NCBI RefSeq assembly: GCF_003350375.1
Contig: NZ_QQAR01000016.1
Span: forward strand, 48,838-112,837
Direction: 5' to 3'
Source: Flavobacterium sp. AG291
Lineage (GTDB): Bacteria > Bacteroidota > Bacteroidia > Flavobacteriales > Flavobacteriaceae
Length of the DNA stretch: 64,000 nt
Below the pieces are notes generated by a model. That model saw only the letters and a list, made by a program, of their open reading frames with translations. It made no database searches and was not told where the DNA came from. Shown here piece after piece: positions 56,386 through 63,940 of the stretch. Within the stretch, counting starts at the first letter, position 1; each line of letters starts with the position of its first letter. Position numbers and translations under genes: made by a program.

Positions 56386-57481
56386 AATTCCTGTAAATTA
56401 TAAGTTCGTCATCCAGTATCCTTTCGCTGTGTATGGGCTGGGCGGCAAACTGCGGGGCTGGGGTTCCGTCATGAAAAATAACAGACCCTTTAAAAACGCG
56501 GGCTTCGTCCCACAGGTTGGCATCAATAAAGGTTTGGAGCGTCTGACGCCCTCCTTCGATGATAACCGACTGCAGGTTGTGCTTATACAGCACCTTGGAG
56601 ATGTTTTTTGGCAGTTTGTCGTCAAAAGCTATGCTTTCATACAACAGGGTATCTAAGTTAGGCAAATTGTGCGTTTCTGTCAAAAAAATTGATTTAATTT
56701 TATGATTTTTAACCGAATACCCTTCAGGAATACGATTCGTACGGTCTAATACAATACGTACCGGATTTGGTCCCGCCCATGAACGAACATCAAGACTCGG
56801 ATTATCGTCAAGAACCGTTTGCGTACCCACTAATATTGCCATTTCCTCACTGCGCCATTTGTGAACGAGCTGACGGGAATATTTGTTGGTAATCCATACC
56901 GGAGCTGGATTGTTCGATTGTTCGATATTTCGATTGGACGGATCTGTCGAACTATCCAACAATCTATCTGAAGGACTCAAAAAACCATCGGCACTTTCAG
57001 CCCATTTTAATATGATGTACGGACGCTGTTTTTCGTGAAAGGTAAAAAAACGGCGGTTGAACTCACGGCATTCCTTTTCGAGTACACCTACAGTAACATT
57101 CTTTCCGGCTTCCTGCAATTTCCGGATGCCATTGCCTGCCACTTTTTCATTAGGGTCTACACAGCCTATAATGATATTTTGGATCTCATTTTTGATGATG
57201 AGGTCACAACACGGAGGGGTTTTGCCGTAATGGCTGCACGGCTCAAGGCTAACATATAAGGTTGACTGCGGAATAAGGTGTCTGTCGGCTTCAGCAACCG
57301 AATTCAGGCAGTTTACCTCACCATGCGGACCGCCAAAAGGGGAGGTATGACCTTCGCCAATGATCCTGCCTTCATAAACCAGCACCGCACCAACTGAAGG
57401 GTTAGGCATGGCTTCGCGAAGTCCGTTGGCAGCCAGTTCCAGGCAGCGTTGCATATAGTGTTCGTGGGGTGTTTGTGACAT
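56363..57481 (-). CDS. ribD: Bifunctional riboflavin biosynthesis deaminase/reductase
   Basis: 372 aa. Deaminates and reduces the GTP-derived pyrimidine intermediate of riboflavin synthesis. N-terminal zinc deaminase: HGE at 53-55 and Cys82/Cys91 in EPCSHYGKTPPCC; C-terminal NADPH reductase from about 192 with LVGTQTVLDDNPSLDVR. The interdomain linker (about 173-191, Asp/Ser/Asn-rich) is encoded by an imperfect dyad at 56908-56964 and is unlike the rest in composition. Overlaps the HAD gene by 23 bp. Start ATG 57481. Confidence 0.92.
   Translation of the reverse strand: MSQTPHEHYMQRCLELAANGLREAMPNPSVGAVLVYEGRIIGEGHTSPFGGPHGEVNCLNSVAEADRHLIPQSTLYVSLEPCSHYGKTPPCCDLIIKNEIQNIIIGCVDPNEKVAGNGIRKLQEAGKNVTVGVLEKECREFNRRFFTFHEKQRPYIILKWAESADGFLSPSDRLLDSSTDPSNRNIEQSNNPAPVWITNKYSRQLVHKWRSEEMAILVGTQTVLDDNPSLDVRSWAGPNPVRIVLDRTNRIPEGYSVKNHKIKSIFLTETHNLPNLDTLLYESIAFDDKLPKNISKVLYKHNLQSVIIEGGRQTLQTFIDANLWDEARVFKGSVIFHDGTPAPQFAAQPIHSERILDDELIIYRNYGEGNNI
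56908..56964. repeat. Word-iterated dyad inside ribD
   Basis: Starts GATTGTTCGATTGTTCGATA and pairs with the inverse at about 19 of 25 positions per arm. It is in frame in ribD and encodes the domain linker. Confidence 0.65.
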
Positions 57482-57531
57482 AGGAGTTGCAAAGTATCAA
57501 AGTTACGAAGTTTTTAGATACAATGCATTTT

Positions 57532-57609
57532 ACCACAAAGGACACCACGGTAGCACTAAGTGACACAAAGCGTTGTGTGCATTGTGATAAGCTTTGTGTT
57601 CCTTGTGGT
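57532..57609. repeat. ACCACAAAGG dyad, copy 2
   Basis: 78 bp between ACCACAAAGG and its complement, with CACTAAG and ACACAAAGC words inside. Same family as 31774. Part of a stack of three repeats filling the 472-bp gap 57482-57953. Confidence 0.65.
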
Positions 57610-57621
57610 TAATAATTATTC

Positions 57622-57765
57622 ATTCCCTACGGGAAATAATTACCTAAAACCTTATTTTCTACGAACATTATTTCCCTAACGGGAAACTATTTCCTCTGGG
57701 TATCGCGTAGCAATTTAATGGTGGTAGCAAAGATGTTGCCTATGGGATTATTTCCCGTAGGGAAT
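57622..57765. repeat. 144-bp MITE-like element, copy B
   Basis: Same 16-bp perfect terminal inverted repeats as copy A at 30683, the same central TTTCCCTAACGGGAAA and TATCGCGTAGC blocks and CTAC/GTAG partners, with divergent fillers. Adjacent to the ACCACAAAGG dyad. No ORF. Confidence 0.8.
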
Positions 57766-57778
57766 AAATAATAGTTGT

Positions 57779-57908
57779 AACACAGAGTAGCGCTAAGAAA
57801 CTCAGAGACTCACAAAGATTTATTTTGAGAGTTCTCAGAGTTTTATCCTGCCTACGGCAGGATTCTCTGTGTACTCAGCTTAAAATAAAACTCAGCGAAT
57901 CTCTGTGT
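57779..57908. repeat. CACAGAG dyad, copy 2
   Basis: AACACAGAG with AAACTCAGAG words at one end and their inverse (CTCAGCGAATCTCTGTGT) at the other, similar to 32800-32946. Confidence 0.6.
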
Positions 57909-57953
57909 GACAACCCGGCTAAGATAATTCCCAAATTCCGTAGCTTTGCGGTA

Positions 57954-58436
57954 ATGAATACCATTATCCGAAAAATAGAACAAAAAGACAATGCCGAAGT
58001 TGCAGCGCTCATCCGCAGTGTACTGATAGAACATAATGTGCCAAAGGTGGGTACGGCCTACGCCGATGCCTCACTCGACTGTATGTTTGAGACCTATTCG
58101 GCAAACAATGCACAGTATTTTGTAGTAGAGAAAGACGGCAAGCTGATAGGCGGAGCGGGAATCGCACCCCTCGAGAACGGACCCGCAGGCGTATGCGAAC
58201 TCCAAAAGATGTACTTCCTGCCCGAAGCCCGTGGCACAGGAATGGGGAGTGCCATGATGGACACCTGTCTTGCTTTTGCTACAGAAGCTGGCTTTGCCCA
58301 ATGCTACCTCGAAACCATGCCGTATATGGAAGCCGCCCAGAAGCTATACCGCAAAAGCGGATTTGAATACCTCGACGCTCCGCTGGGTAATACCGGACAT
58401 AGTTCGTGCCCAGTGTGGATGCTTAAAGGTTTATAA
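57954..58436 (+). CDS. GNAT-family N-acetyltransferase
   Basis: 160 aa from ATG 57954; the upstream frame is repeat-derived. Acetyl-CoA-binding signature RGTGMGSAMMDTCL (about 94-107), beta-strand ELQKMYFLPEARG just before and AQKLYRKSGFEYL (about 126-138). Substrate unknown. A TAGCTTTG box sits only 5 nt before the ATG, which if used would give a nearly leaderless message. Followed by a dyad and prmC. Confidence 0.85.
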   Translation: MNTIIRKIEQKDNAEVAALIRSVLIEHNVPKVGTAYADASLDCMFETYSANNAQYFVVEKDGKLIGGAGIAPLENGPAGVCELQKMYFLPEARGTGMGSAMMDTCLAFATEAGFAQCYLETMPYMEAAQKLYRKSGFEYLDAPLGNTGHSSCPVWMLKGL

Positions 58437-58437
58437 T

Positions 58438-58495
58438 GTTTAAGGTTTAAAGTTTAAGGTTGGTAACGTTGAACTTTAAACTTTAAACTTTAAAC
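58438..58495. repeat. Word-iterated dyad between the acetyltransferase and prmC
   Basis: 24-bp arms of GTTTAAGG/GTTTAAAG words pair at about 22 of 24 positions around a 10-nt loop, 7 bp before the prmC start codon. Well-formed enough to act as an attenuator or stability hairpin. Confidence 0.7.
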
Positions 58496-58502
58496 AAAAT
58501 AT

Positions 58503-59348
58503 ATGAAACTAAAACAATACAGAAAATATTTCCTTGAAAAACTCACTCCACTATTCGACAGCATGGAGGCAGAGCAGTTTTTTGCCATAACCCTTGAAGA
58601 ACTCAAAGGATGGAAACGCACCGACCTTGCCCTGAATCCCGATGCGGAACTTTCTGGAGCCGAAATCGAGAAGTGGAATGCCGTGCTTGGCGAACTCGAA
58701 ACGCAAAAGCCTATTCAGTACATTTTTGGAAAGGCTCACTTTTACGGACTGGAGTTTGAGGTCAATCCCAATACGCTTATTCCGCGTCCTGAGACGGAGG
58801 AACTGGTAGAGTGGATCATTACTGAAAATAAGTATAAGGGGCAACTAAGTCTGCTGGATATAGGTACAGGAACGGGATGTATTGCTATTTCACTGGCTAA
58901 GAATTTACCTGATGCTTCGGTGTCGGCAATAGATGTTTCGGAAGGTGCTTTGGCTACTGCCAAAAGGAATGCGAAGCATAATTCCGTTGAGGTAAACTTT
59001 ATATTAAAGGATATATTAGCTGCTGAAACGCTTCCACAGGTGTATGATGTGATCGTTTCTAATCCGCCTTATGTGCGTAACCTTGAAAAAGAAGAGATAA
59101 AAGAAAATGTATTGCAGTACGAACCCCATCTGGCATTGTTTGTAGACGATAACGACCCATTACTCTTTTACCGTAAAATAGCCCAATTAGCGAAAACCCA
59201 ACTTTCGCCCAATGGCAGACTGTATTTCGAAATCAACCAGTACCTCGGTCCCGAAACCGTACAAATGCTCGAAGACATGGGCTTTGTAAATGTTTTCCTT
59301 AAAAAGGATATTTACGGAAATGACAGGATGGTTAGTTGTCATTTGTAG
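58503..59348 (+). CDS. prmC: Release-factor glutamine N5-methyltransferase
   Basis: 281 aa. Methylates the GGQ glutamine of release factors 1 and 2 with SAM. N-terminal helical domain (1-75), LIPRPETEELVEWI (about 92-105), SAM-binding LLDIGTGTGC (about 117-126) and the catalytic NPPY at 187-190. Its substrate gene prfA lies in the same window but 34 kb away. No partner in the operon. Confidence 0.93.
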   Translation: MKLKQYRKYFLEKLTPLFDSMEAEQFFAITLEELKGWKRTDLALNPDAELSGAEIEKWNAVLGELETQKPIQYIFGKAHFYGLEFEVNPNTLIPRPETEELVEWIITENKYKGQLSLLDIGTGTGCIAISLAKNLPDASVSAIDVSEGALATAKRNAKHNSVEVNFILKDILAAETLPQVYDVIVSNPPYVRNLEKEEIKENVLQYEPHLALFVDDNDPLLFYRKIAQLAKTQLSPNGRLYFEINQYLGPETVQMLEDMGFVNVFLKKDIYGNDRMVSCHL

Positions 59349-59386
59349 TTTAGGGTTGCATACTCATGCTCTAAACACAACGTTTT

Positions 59387-59475
59387 GTCATTTCGAGGAG
59401 GTACGACGAAGCAATCTAAGTTTTTTTATATTTTATTTAGATTGCCGCATTCCGCTGCGCTTCATTCGCAATGAC
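59387..59475. repeat. GTCATTGCGAG tandem unit 1
   Basis: 89-bp dyad from GTCATTTCGAG to CGCAATGAC: left arm ends CAATCTAAG, an AT-rich loop follows (59419-59440), right arm opens AGATTGCC. Separated by a 20-bp spacer from unit 2; period 109 bp. Confidence 0.8.
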
Positions 59476-59495
59476 GATGTGGTATGAAGGTTTCC

Positions 59496-59584
59496 GTCAT
59501 TGCGAGGAGGTACGACGAAGCAATCTAAGTTTTTTTATATTTTATTTAGATTGCCGCATTCCGCTGCGCTTCATTCGCAATGAC
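59496..59584. repeat. GTCATTGCGAG tandem unit 2
   Basis: Nearly identical 89-bp copy of unit 1 with the same loop, followed by a spacer of GATGTCGTATGAAGAGTTCC type shared by the array. Confidence 0.8.
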
Positions 59585-59604
59585 GATGTCGTATGAAGAG
59601 TTCC

Positions 59605-59989
59605 GTCATTGCGAGCCTGCCTGCCGGCAAAGGCAGGGAGGTACGACGAAGCAATCTAAAAAATGTCTAAGTTTTCAAAATACAAATCCTTCCATTCAGG
59701 ATTCATCATTTCAATCAATTCAATTTTCTTTTTTCTTGAACCTGCTTTTAATTGTTTTTCTCGTCCTATAGCATCCCCAATCATTTGATGTTGTTCAAAA
59801 TATACGAGCTTATGAAGATTGTATTTTGCGGTAAAACATTTTGGATAAAACTTTTGCTTATGCTGTTTTACTCTTTCAAACAGTTCAGATGTGTTAGTGT
59901 TGTTGGTGAGTATGTAGACAAATCCGGGTTTCAATAGTAATAACTTTTTTATAGATTGCCACGCTCCATTGCATTACGCTCGCAATGAC
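59605..59989. repeat. Tandem unit 3, carrying a GIY-YIG-like gene in the loop
   Basis: Left arm 59605-59659 (GTCATTGCGAG ... GCAATCT, with a CCTGCC/GGCAGG insert), right arm 59953-59989 (AGATTGCC ... CGCAATGAC). The 278-bp loop is the gene 59656-59934. The gene's stop codon is made from the left arm (CTA in CAATCTA), and the same spacer as elsewhere follows the right arm. Confidence 0.8.
59656..59934 (-). pseudogene. Degenerate GIY-YIG nuclease-like protein, likely inactive
   Basis: 92 aa. The start (KPGFVYILTNN) is the GIY motif region of the small URI/YhbQ-like GIY-YIG family, and the C-terminal EKQLKAGSRKKKIELIE and NPEWKDLY match it. The YIG motif and the residues around it are missing: NNTNT is followed directly by SELFERVKQH, where about eight residues (V-L-Y-I-G-V-T-S type) are expected. 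Start codon is TTG where family genes have ATG. So the reading frame is intact but active-site residues are lost. It lies exactly in the loop of a palindromic repeat unit; the gene is antisense to the array direction. Confidence 0.7.
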
Positions 59990-60008
59990 GATGTAGTATG
60001 AATGTTTT

Positions 60009-60137
60009 GTCATTGCGAGCCTGCCTCCCGGCAAAGGCAGGGAGGTACGACAAAGCAATCTCTTCAGATTACTTCTTCCGTTCGGCTTTCAGCCTCGGGT
60101 GTCGGGCTTCACTACGCTGCGCTTCCGTCGAAATGAC
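60009..60137. repeat. GTCATTGCGAG tandem unit 4
   Basis: Left arm as in unit 3 with the CCTGCC/GGCAGG insert, then AGATTACTTC and the long variant GTTCGGCTTTCAGCC, ending in TCGAAATGAC. No ORF. Ends 39 bp before the minus-strand stop of the permease gene. Confidence 0.75.
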
Positions 60138-60175
60138 AGAACGCTGCCTATTGAGACTGAATACTGCCCACTAAA

Positions 60176-61423
60176 CTACTCATACCTAAGCGCCTCCACA
60201 GGGTCGAGGGCTGCAGCTTTGATGGCCGGGAACAGTCCCGATACAACCGTTACGATAAGAGTAGTTACCAATGCGGCAAACATGGCTGTCCACGGAATGG
60301 TAAAAGCTGTTTTAAACAGGAAGGTGGTAAGTGCACCACCTATGGCCATACCCAGGATAAGTCCTATGGCACCACCTATAAAACTGATAACAAGGGTTTC
60401 GGTAAAGAACTGCATGGCAATAGTGCTCTTTTTGGCGCCGAGCGATTTGCGAACGCCAATCTCTCGAGTACGCTCACTTACCGATACGAGCATGATATTC
60501 ATAAGGGCTATGGATGAACCAAAAACGGTTATGATACCTATTACCCATGCAGAATAGCCAAGGGCTTCGGTTTCAGACATTAGCTGTTTTAAAAGTTCGT
60601 CGCTGCGCTCTACGCCAAAGTTAGTTTCCTGAACCGGATTAAGCTTTCGGACACGGCGCATGGTGAGTACAGCTTCATCTACAGCGGCATTTAGCATATC
60701 GTGCTTGCCTATCATAACTTTTACCTCATAATCAATATTAGGCATGGTAAACAGCGAACGCGCAATTTGTATAGGTATAATAAGGCGTAAGTCCTGACGG
60801 TTGCCAAAAGTAGACCCCATTTCTTTCAGTACCCCGATAACCTTAAAGCGGGCACCGCGTACCGAAATAACCTTATCTATAGGATTCACGTCTTTCAGGA
60901 GTCCGCTTTTTACAAAATCAGACCCAACAATGCATACATAGTTGTTATTGGCAATATCAAAATTGGTAAAGTTTCGTCCCTGTACAGCTTCAAGTCCTGA
61001 GTTAGGCAGGAAATACTCATCAGCCCCTACAATGTTTACTTCGGGGTCGGTTTTTTTGTCTTCGTGTTTTACTTCGATGTTGCTTGCCGCGGTAAACGAC
61101 AGCGATGTTGTAGCCGACGGGAAATGGTATTTATCCTGAAATTCCCTTGCCTGCGGGTAGCTGATGATGGGGTTTACCTTTACATCGCCGCTGTTGCGAC
61201 GTAGTTGCCTTGAAAAGTCGTAACGGCTGATGGAAAAGGTATTGGTACCCATAGAGGCAAAGTTGCCGGTAATGGTGTTTTCAAAACCGTTCACAAAAGT
61301 TAGTACGCCCACGAGCGCTAAAATACCAAGACCGATGATAAATACGGTCAAAGTGGTTCGTAGCATCTGGCTTCGTATCGAATCAATTGCTATCTTTGTA
61401 TTTTCCCTGAACAGGTTAAACAT
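60176..61423 (-). CDS. FtsX/MacB-like ABC transporter permease
   Basis: 415 aa from ATG 61423. One N-terminal membrane helix (about 17-43), a large extracellular MacB-type domain (about 45-285) and three C-terminal helices (about 297-320, 343-375, 388-405) with VSERTREIGVRKSLGAKKS, the classic permease box. MacB-type permeases work with an ATPase and a periplasmic adaptor to export proteins, toxins or lipoproteins. The partners are not in this window's neighbourhood. The DPVEALRYE end is standard. Confidence 0.88.
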   Translation of the reverse strand: MFNLFRENTKIAIDSIRSQMLRTTLTVFIIGLGILALVGVLTFVNGFENTITGNFASMGTNTFSISRYDFSRQLRRNSGDVKVNPIISYPQAREFQDKYHFPSATTSLSFTAASNIEVKHEDKKTDPEVNIVGADEYFLPNSGLEAVQGRNFTNFDIANNNYVCIVGSDFVKSGLLKDVNPIDKVISVRGARFKVIGVLKEMGSTFGNRQDLRLIIPIQIARSLFTMPNIDYEVKVMIGKHDMLNAAVDEAVLTMRRVRKLNPVQETNFGVERSDELLKQLMSETEALGYSAWVIGIITVFGSSIALMNIMLVSVSERTREIGVRKSLGAKKSTIAMQFFTETLVISFIGGAIGLILGMAIGGALTTFLFKTAFTIPWTAMFAALVTTLIVTVVSGLFPAIKAAALDPVEALRYE

Positions 61424-61585
61424 AGTTCGTTTTTTGATGCCACTAAAATAATGAATTTGTTTAAGTTTCAGAGTTGCAAAGGCGCAAAGTTTCAAAGTTT
61501 TTGGACTGTCCGAATTCCGACATAAGTAAGATTTTACGACTTTATGACTTAGCGACTACATCAATATTTCCACATATACATTTAC

Positions 61586-62359
61586 ATGAGCGGTACCCGC
61601 TATTTCAATTTTCCTGTTGCATTGCTTCAGGATTTTATGGACAATTCCCAAAAATGCCTAAACGACATTATGTATTACTCGGTTTATGCGCATTCGGCAA
61701 GGCTTAATTATGGAAATGAAGTTCTTCGGATAAGGCAAAGCGTAGTTCATTATGCATTGCCTGTAAATTCGTCAGAGCTGATAGCCCTAAACGGGAAATT
61801 GCTGTATGACAATATTCCGAAAGCCAGTCCGATGTCGGGCATAAGCACCAAAATGTTTTATGAATTTCGCACCAACGAAAAGAAAGAGTTCGAGAAGATT
61901 TGCCTTTTGGGTTTTTTGGCCTTGAAGAGTATCATTGGCAAAAAGCCATATTGCAAAGTAGACAATAAGTTTTGGCTTTCTCGTATGGCAGGTAATAGTA
62001 AATCAGTTGATTTAGAGCAATTGCCGGATATCATCAAAAAGTATTCGAGCGAATATATGACGAAAAAGATTAAGAGCGAGCTTAAAAAGCATTGGGGACT
62101 CAAGTCTTATAGCCGTTATACAAGAGGTTTTTATGTAAGTTTTGACATGAAGTTCGAAGCTCTTGTAAACGAAGTTGAGATGAAGCGTAAAGGACTGAAG
62201 GAAAAGCAGCTTCGCGAAGCTGAAAATGCGATTGTAGCTAAGGTTCTCGAAAAGCTGCATACTCCTAAAATAGCTTCACAGGAAAGTGCGCCCACGGCAT
62301 CTATTCGTAAAATTGGAGCGTTTTCATTAAAGCAGGCACGGAATCTGCATACTAAATAA
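61586..62359 (+). CDS. Hypothetical protein (257 aa), accessory-type
   Basis: Not recognised. Cytosolic, with no signal peptide. N-terminal SGTRYFNFPVALLQDFMD, a middle (about 85-200) basic region with GLKSYSRYTRGFYVS, and a long charged C-terminal coiled segment (about 190-230) rich in Lys/Glu, ending in Ser/Ala-rich sequence. It is divergent from the permease gene, between repeats, and has its own terminator. Its basic charge suggests nucleic-acid binding, which is a guess only. Confidence 0.55.
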   Translation: MSGTRYFNFPVALLQDFMDNSQKCLNDIMYYSVYAHSARLNYGNEVLRIRQSVVHYALPVNSSELIALNGKLLYDNIPKASPMSGISTKMFYEFRTNEKKEFEKICLLGFLALKSIIGKKPYCKVDNKFWLSRMAGNSKSVDLEQLPDIIKKYSSEYMTKKIKSELKKHWGLKSYSRYTRGFYVSFDMKFEALVNEVEMKRKGLKEKQLREAENAIVAKVLEKLHTPKIASQESAPTASIRKIGAFSLKQARNLHTK

Positions 62360-62366
62360 TACCAAT

Positions 62367-62396
62367 TACCCCGACTCAGGTTGGGGTATTTTTTTG
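62367..62396 (+). terminator. Terminator of the 257-aa gene
   Basis: TACCCC pairs with GGGGTA around a short inner loop and is followed by T-rich sequence, 8 nt past the stop codon. Confidence 0.7.
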
Positions 62397-62963
62397 GCAT
62401 CCGCCAAAGTGGGTTAGGTTTGGGTTCTTGTTGGTTTTTCTGTTAACAGTAAGCTGGCCTCAAGGTTAGCTTAAGGGTGGCTTACGCTATGCGATACGGG
62501 TAGCGTTCGCTATGCGTAAACATATGATAATCATATGAAAAAGACATGTTTTAACCTATTGAAATTCAGTACTTGTTGCTTGACCATTTGCTTAAGCATA
62601 AATAGTAATATGCAGCATATCAGTTATGTAAGGTTTTAGGGTTACGAATCATTTGCTAACCCTTACGCCAATTGCCGCCGATTGCCTTTTACCTGTTTAG
62701 CTGTTGTCTTACAACTGTTTTCGGTTTGTATTACGACCTATATAAAGATATTATAACTAATATCTACTAATTAGATTTCCCACAAAGAAAATTAAATAAG
62801 TCCCCAAGAAAAAATTACCCAAAAAAGTACTTCATAAGTGGGGAGACATTTTTGGTTTGTTTTTTCTTTTTCTCTCTTTTCTTTTTTTTAGAGGTTTAGC
62901 GGGAATGCTGAAAAGGGAAAACGGCTCACTCCTGCACAGGCACACCCGGGGGGGCGAGCTGCA

Positions 62964-63019
62964 AGTTTGCAGTGTTCAGTTTGCAGTGTTCAGTTTGCAG
63001 TGTTCAGTTTACAGTGTTC
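62964..63019. repeat. Four tandem copies of a 14-bp unit
   Basis: AGTTTGCAGTGTTC repeated four times, the last with one change (ACAG for GCAG), followed by a partial fifth unit. Resembles words in the dyads near 50494 and 51540. Confidence 0.8.
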
Positions 63020-63042
63020 AGTTATTAGCCTACAGCAACAGT

Positions 63043-63147
63043 GGTTTCCCCTCCCTTGGAGGGGTGGCTGAAAGCCGGGGGGGGGTTCTTTGTATTAAAA
63101 GCCATCCATTCGCCACGGCGTAACACCCCTCTGAAAGAGAGGAAACC
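63043..63147. repeat. GGTTTCC dyad
   Basis: 105 bp whose ends GGTTTCCCCTCCCTTGGAG and GAGGAAACC are inverted with few mismatches; contains a G9 run in the middle. Confidence 0.65.
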
Positions 63148-63292
63148 TACTCGTACTCAATAAGTGGAAAAATACCCATTAATCCGCATAAATTAGCCTT
63201 AACTGCGTTCTAAAATCTGCGAGGCAGGCAACTTTAAATGCTAACCCCAAAACTTTAAACTGCGAAGCAGTATCTTCGCTAAAAATATTCTC

Positions 63293-63793
63293 ATGAAAAA
63301 GCTATTAGCCATTATAGTGCTGCTGTTGGTACAATTTACATTCGCGCAGCAGCGCACCAACGAAAATGACGTTCCGTTAACTTATAAAAATCCGCTGTCT
63401 AAAGGCGAGGTATTCCTGAGCCTTAATCCTGAATGGTTTATTAAAGACACTAATGATAAGGTAATTGCTTTTACATCTACCGACAGGAAAGTGAAGATAA
63501 TGGTTGCTGCTTCAGCCGAACTGAGCTACAAGAAAATTGTAGAGAACCTGAAAAAGAAAAATGATGCCCTTTGGGAAATACTTCCGGCCAAAAAGATACT
63601 GAAGGTAAAAGAGGTGCAAAAAGACAAAACCGAACAGGAAGTAATTGCTTTGGCGTATGCCGTACCTGTTGCCCCCAACGACGACAAAATAGTAAGCATG
63701 ATGGTATTGCTGCAAACGAATGATCTTCCGCAATGGGAACGTTATTTTGATACCGTAGCCGGAACGCTTGGGGTTATTGCCATAAAGCAATAG
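63293..63793 (+). CDS. Secreted protein of unknown function (166 aa)
   Basis: Signal peptide ends TFAQ (about 19). The mature chain has alternating Lys/Glu-rich helices and FIKDTNDKVIAFTSTDRKVKIMVAAS. No motif recognised; likely periplasmic. Start ATG 63293 after the repeat region; no T9SS tail. Confidence 0.6.
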   Translation: MKKLLAIIVLLLVQFTFAQQRTNENDVPLTYKNPLSKGEVFLSLNPEWFIKDTNDKVIAFTSTDRKVKIMVAASAELSYKKIVENLKKKNDALWEILPAKKILKVKEVQKDKTEQEVIALAYAVPVAPNDDKIVSMMVLLQTNDLPQWERYFDTVAGTLGVIAIKQ

Positions 63794-63827
63794 TTTTCAG
63801 TCTCAGTTACAGTTTTCAGTACGCTCT

Positions 63828-63907
63828 GTCATTTCGAACGAAGCGTAGCGTAGTGGAGAAATCTCAGAGTTTGAATGGAGATTTCTCCACTCCATTTCAT
63901 TCCGGTC
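63828..63907. repeat. GTCATTTCGAACGAAGCG dyad
   Basis: Begins GTCATTTCGAACG and contains a perfect 12-bp stem GTGGAGAAATCT/AGATTTCTCCAC (63853-63864 and 63879-63890). Relative of the GTCATTGCGAG family with a different core. Confidence 0.65.
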
Positions 63908-63910
63908 CTT

Positions 63911-63918
63911 TAGATTTG
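63911..63918 (+). promoter_or_regulatory. -7 box (TAGATTTG)
   Basis: TAGATTTG fits TAnnTTTG, 22 nt before the last partial gene. A weak call without its -33 partner. Confidence 0.35.
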
Positions 63919-63940
63919 TTTTTAGATAAATCTTAAATTT

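Larger units (their letters stand above)
62397..63292. other. Non-coding repeat-rich region
   Basis: About 900 bp with no supported gene. It contains a perfect 17-bp palindrome CATATGATAATCATATG (62521-62537), four tandem 14-bp units AGTTTGCAGTGTTC (62964-63019), a dyad with GGTTTCCCCTC ends (63043-63147) and long runs of A/T and G. A 88-codon open frame over the repeats (62857-63123) is rejected. Confidence 0.65.

Noticed and set aside
59387..60137. CRISPR-like periodic array
   Set aside because: Units are about 109 bp with palindromic arms and near-identical spacers; there are only four and no cas genes.
62857..63123. 88-codon frame over the 14-bp tandem repeats
   Set aside because: Sequence is made of repeats, poly-G and poly-T runs; no coding signature.
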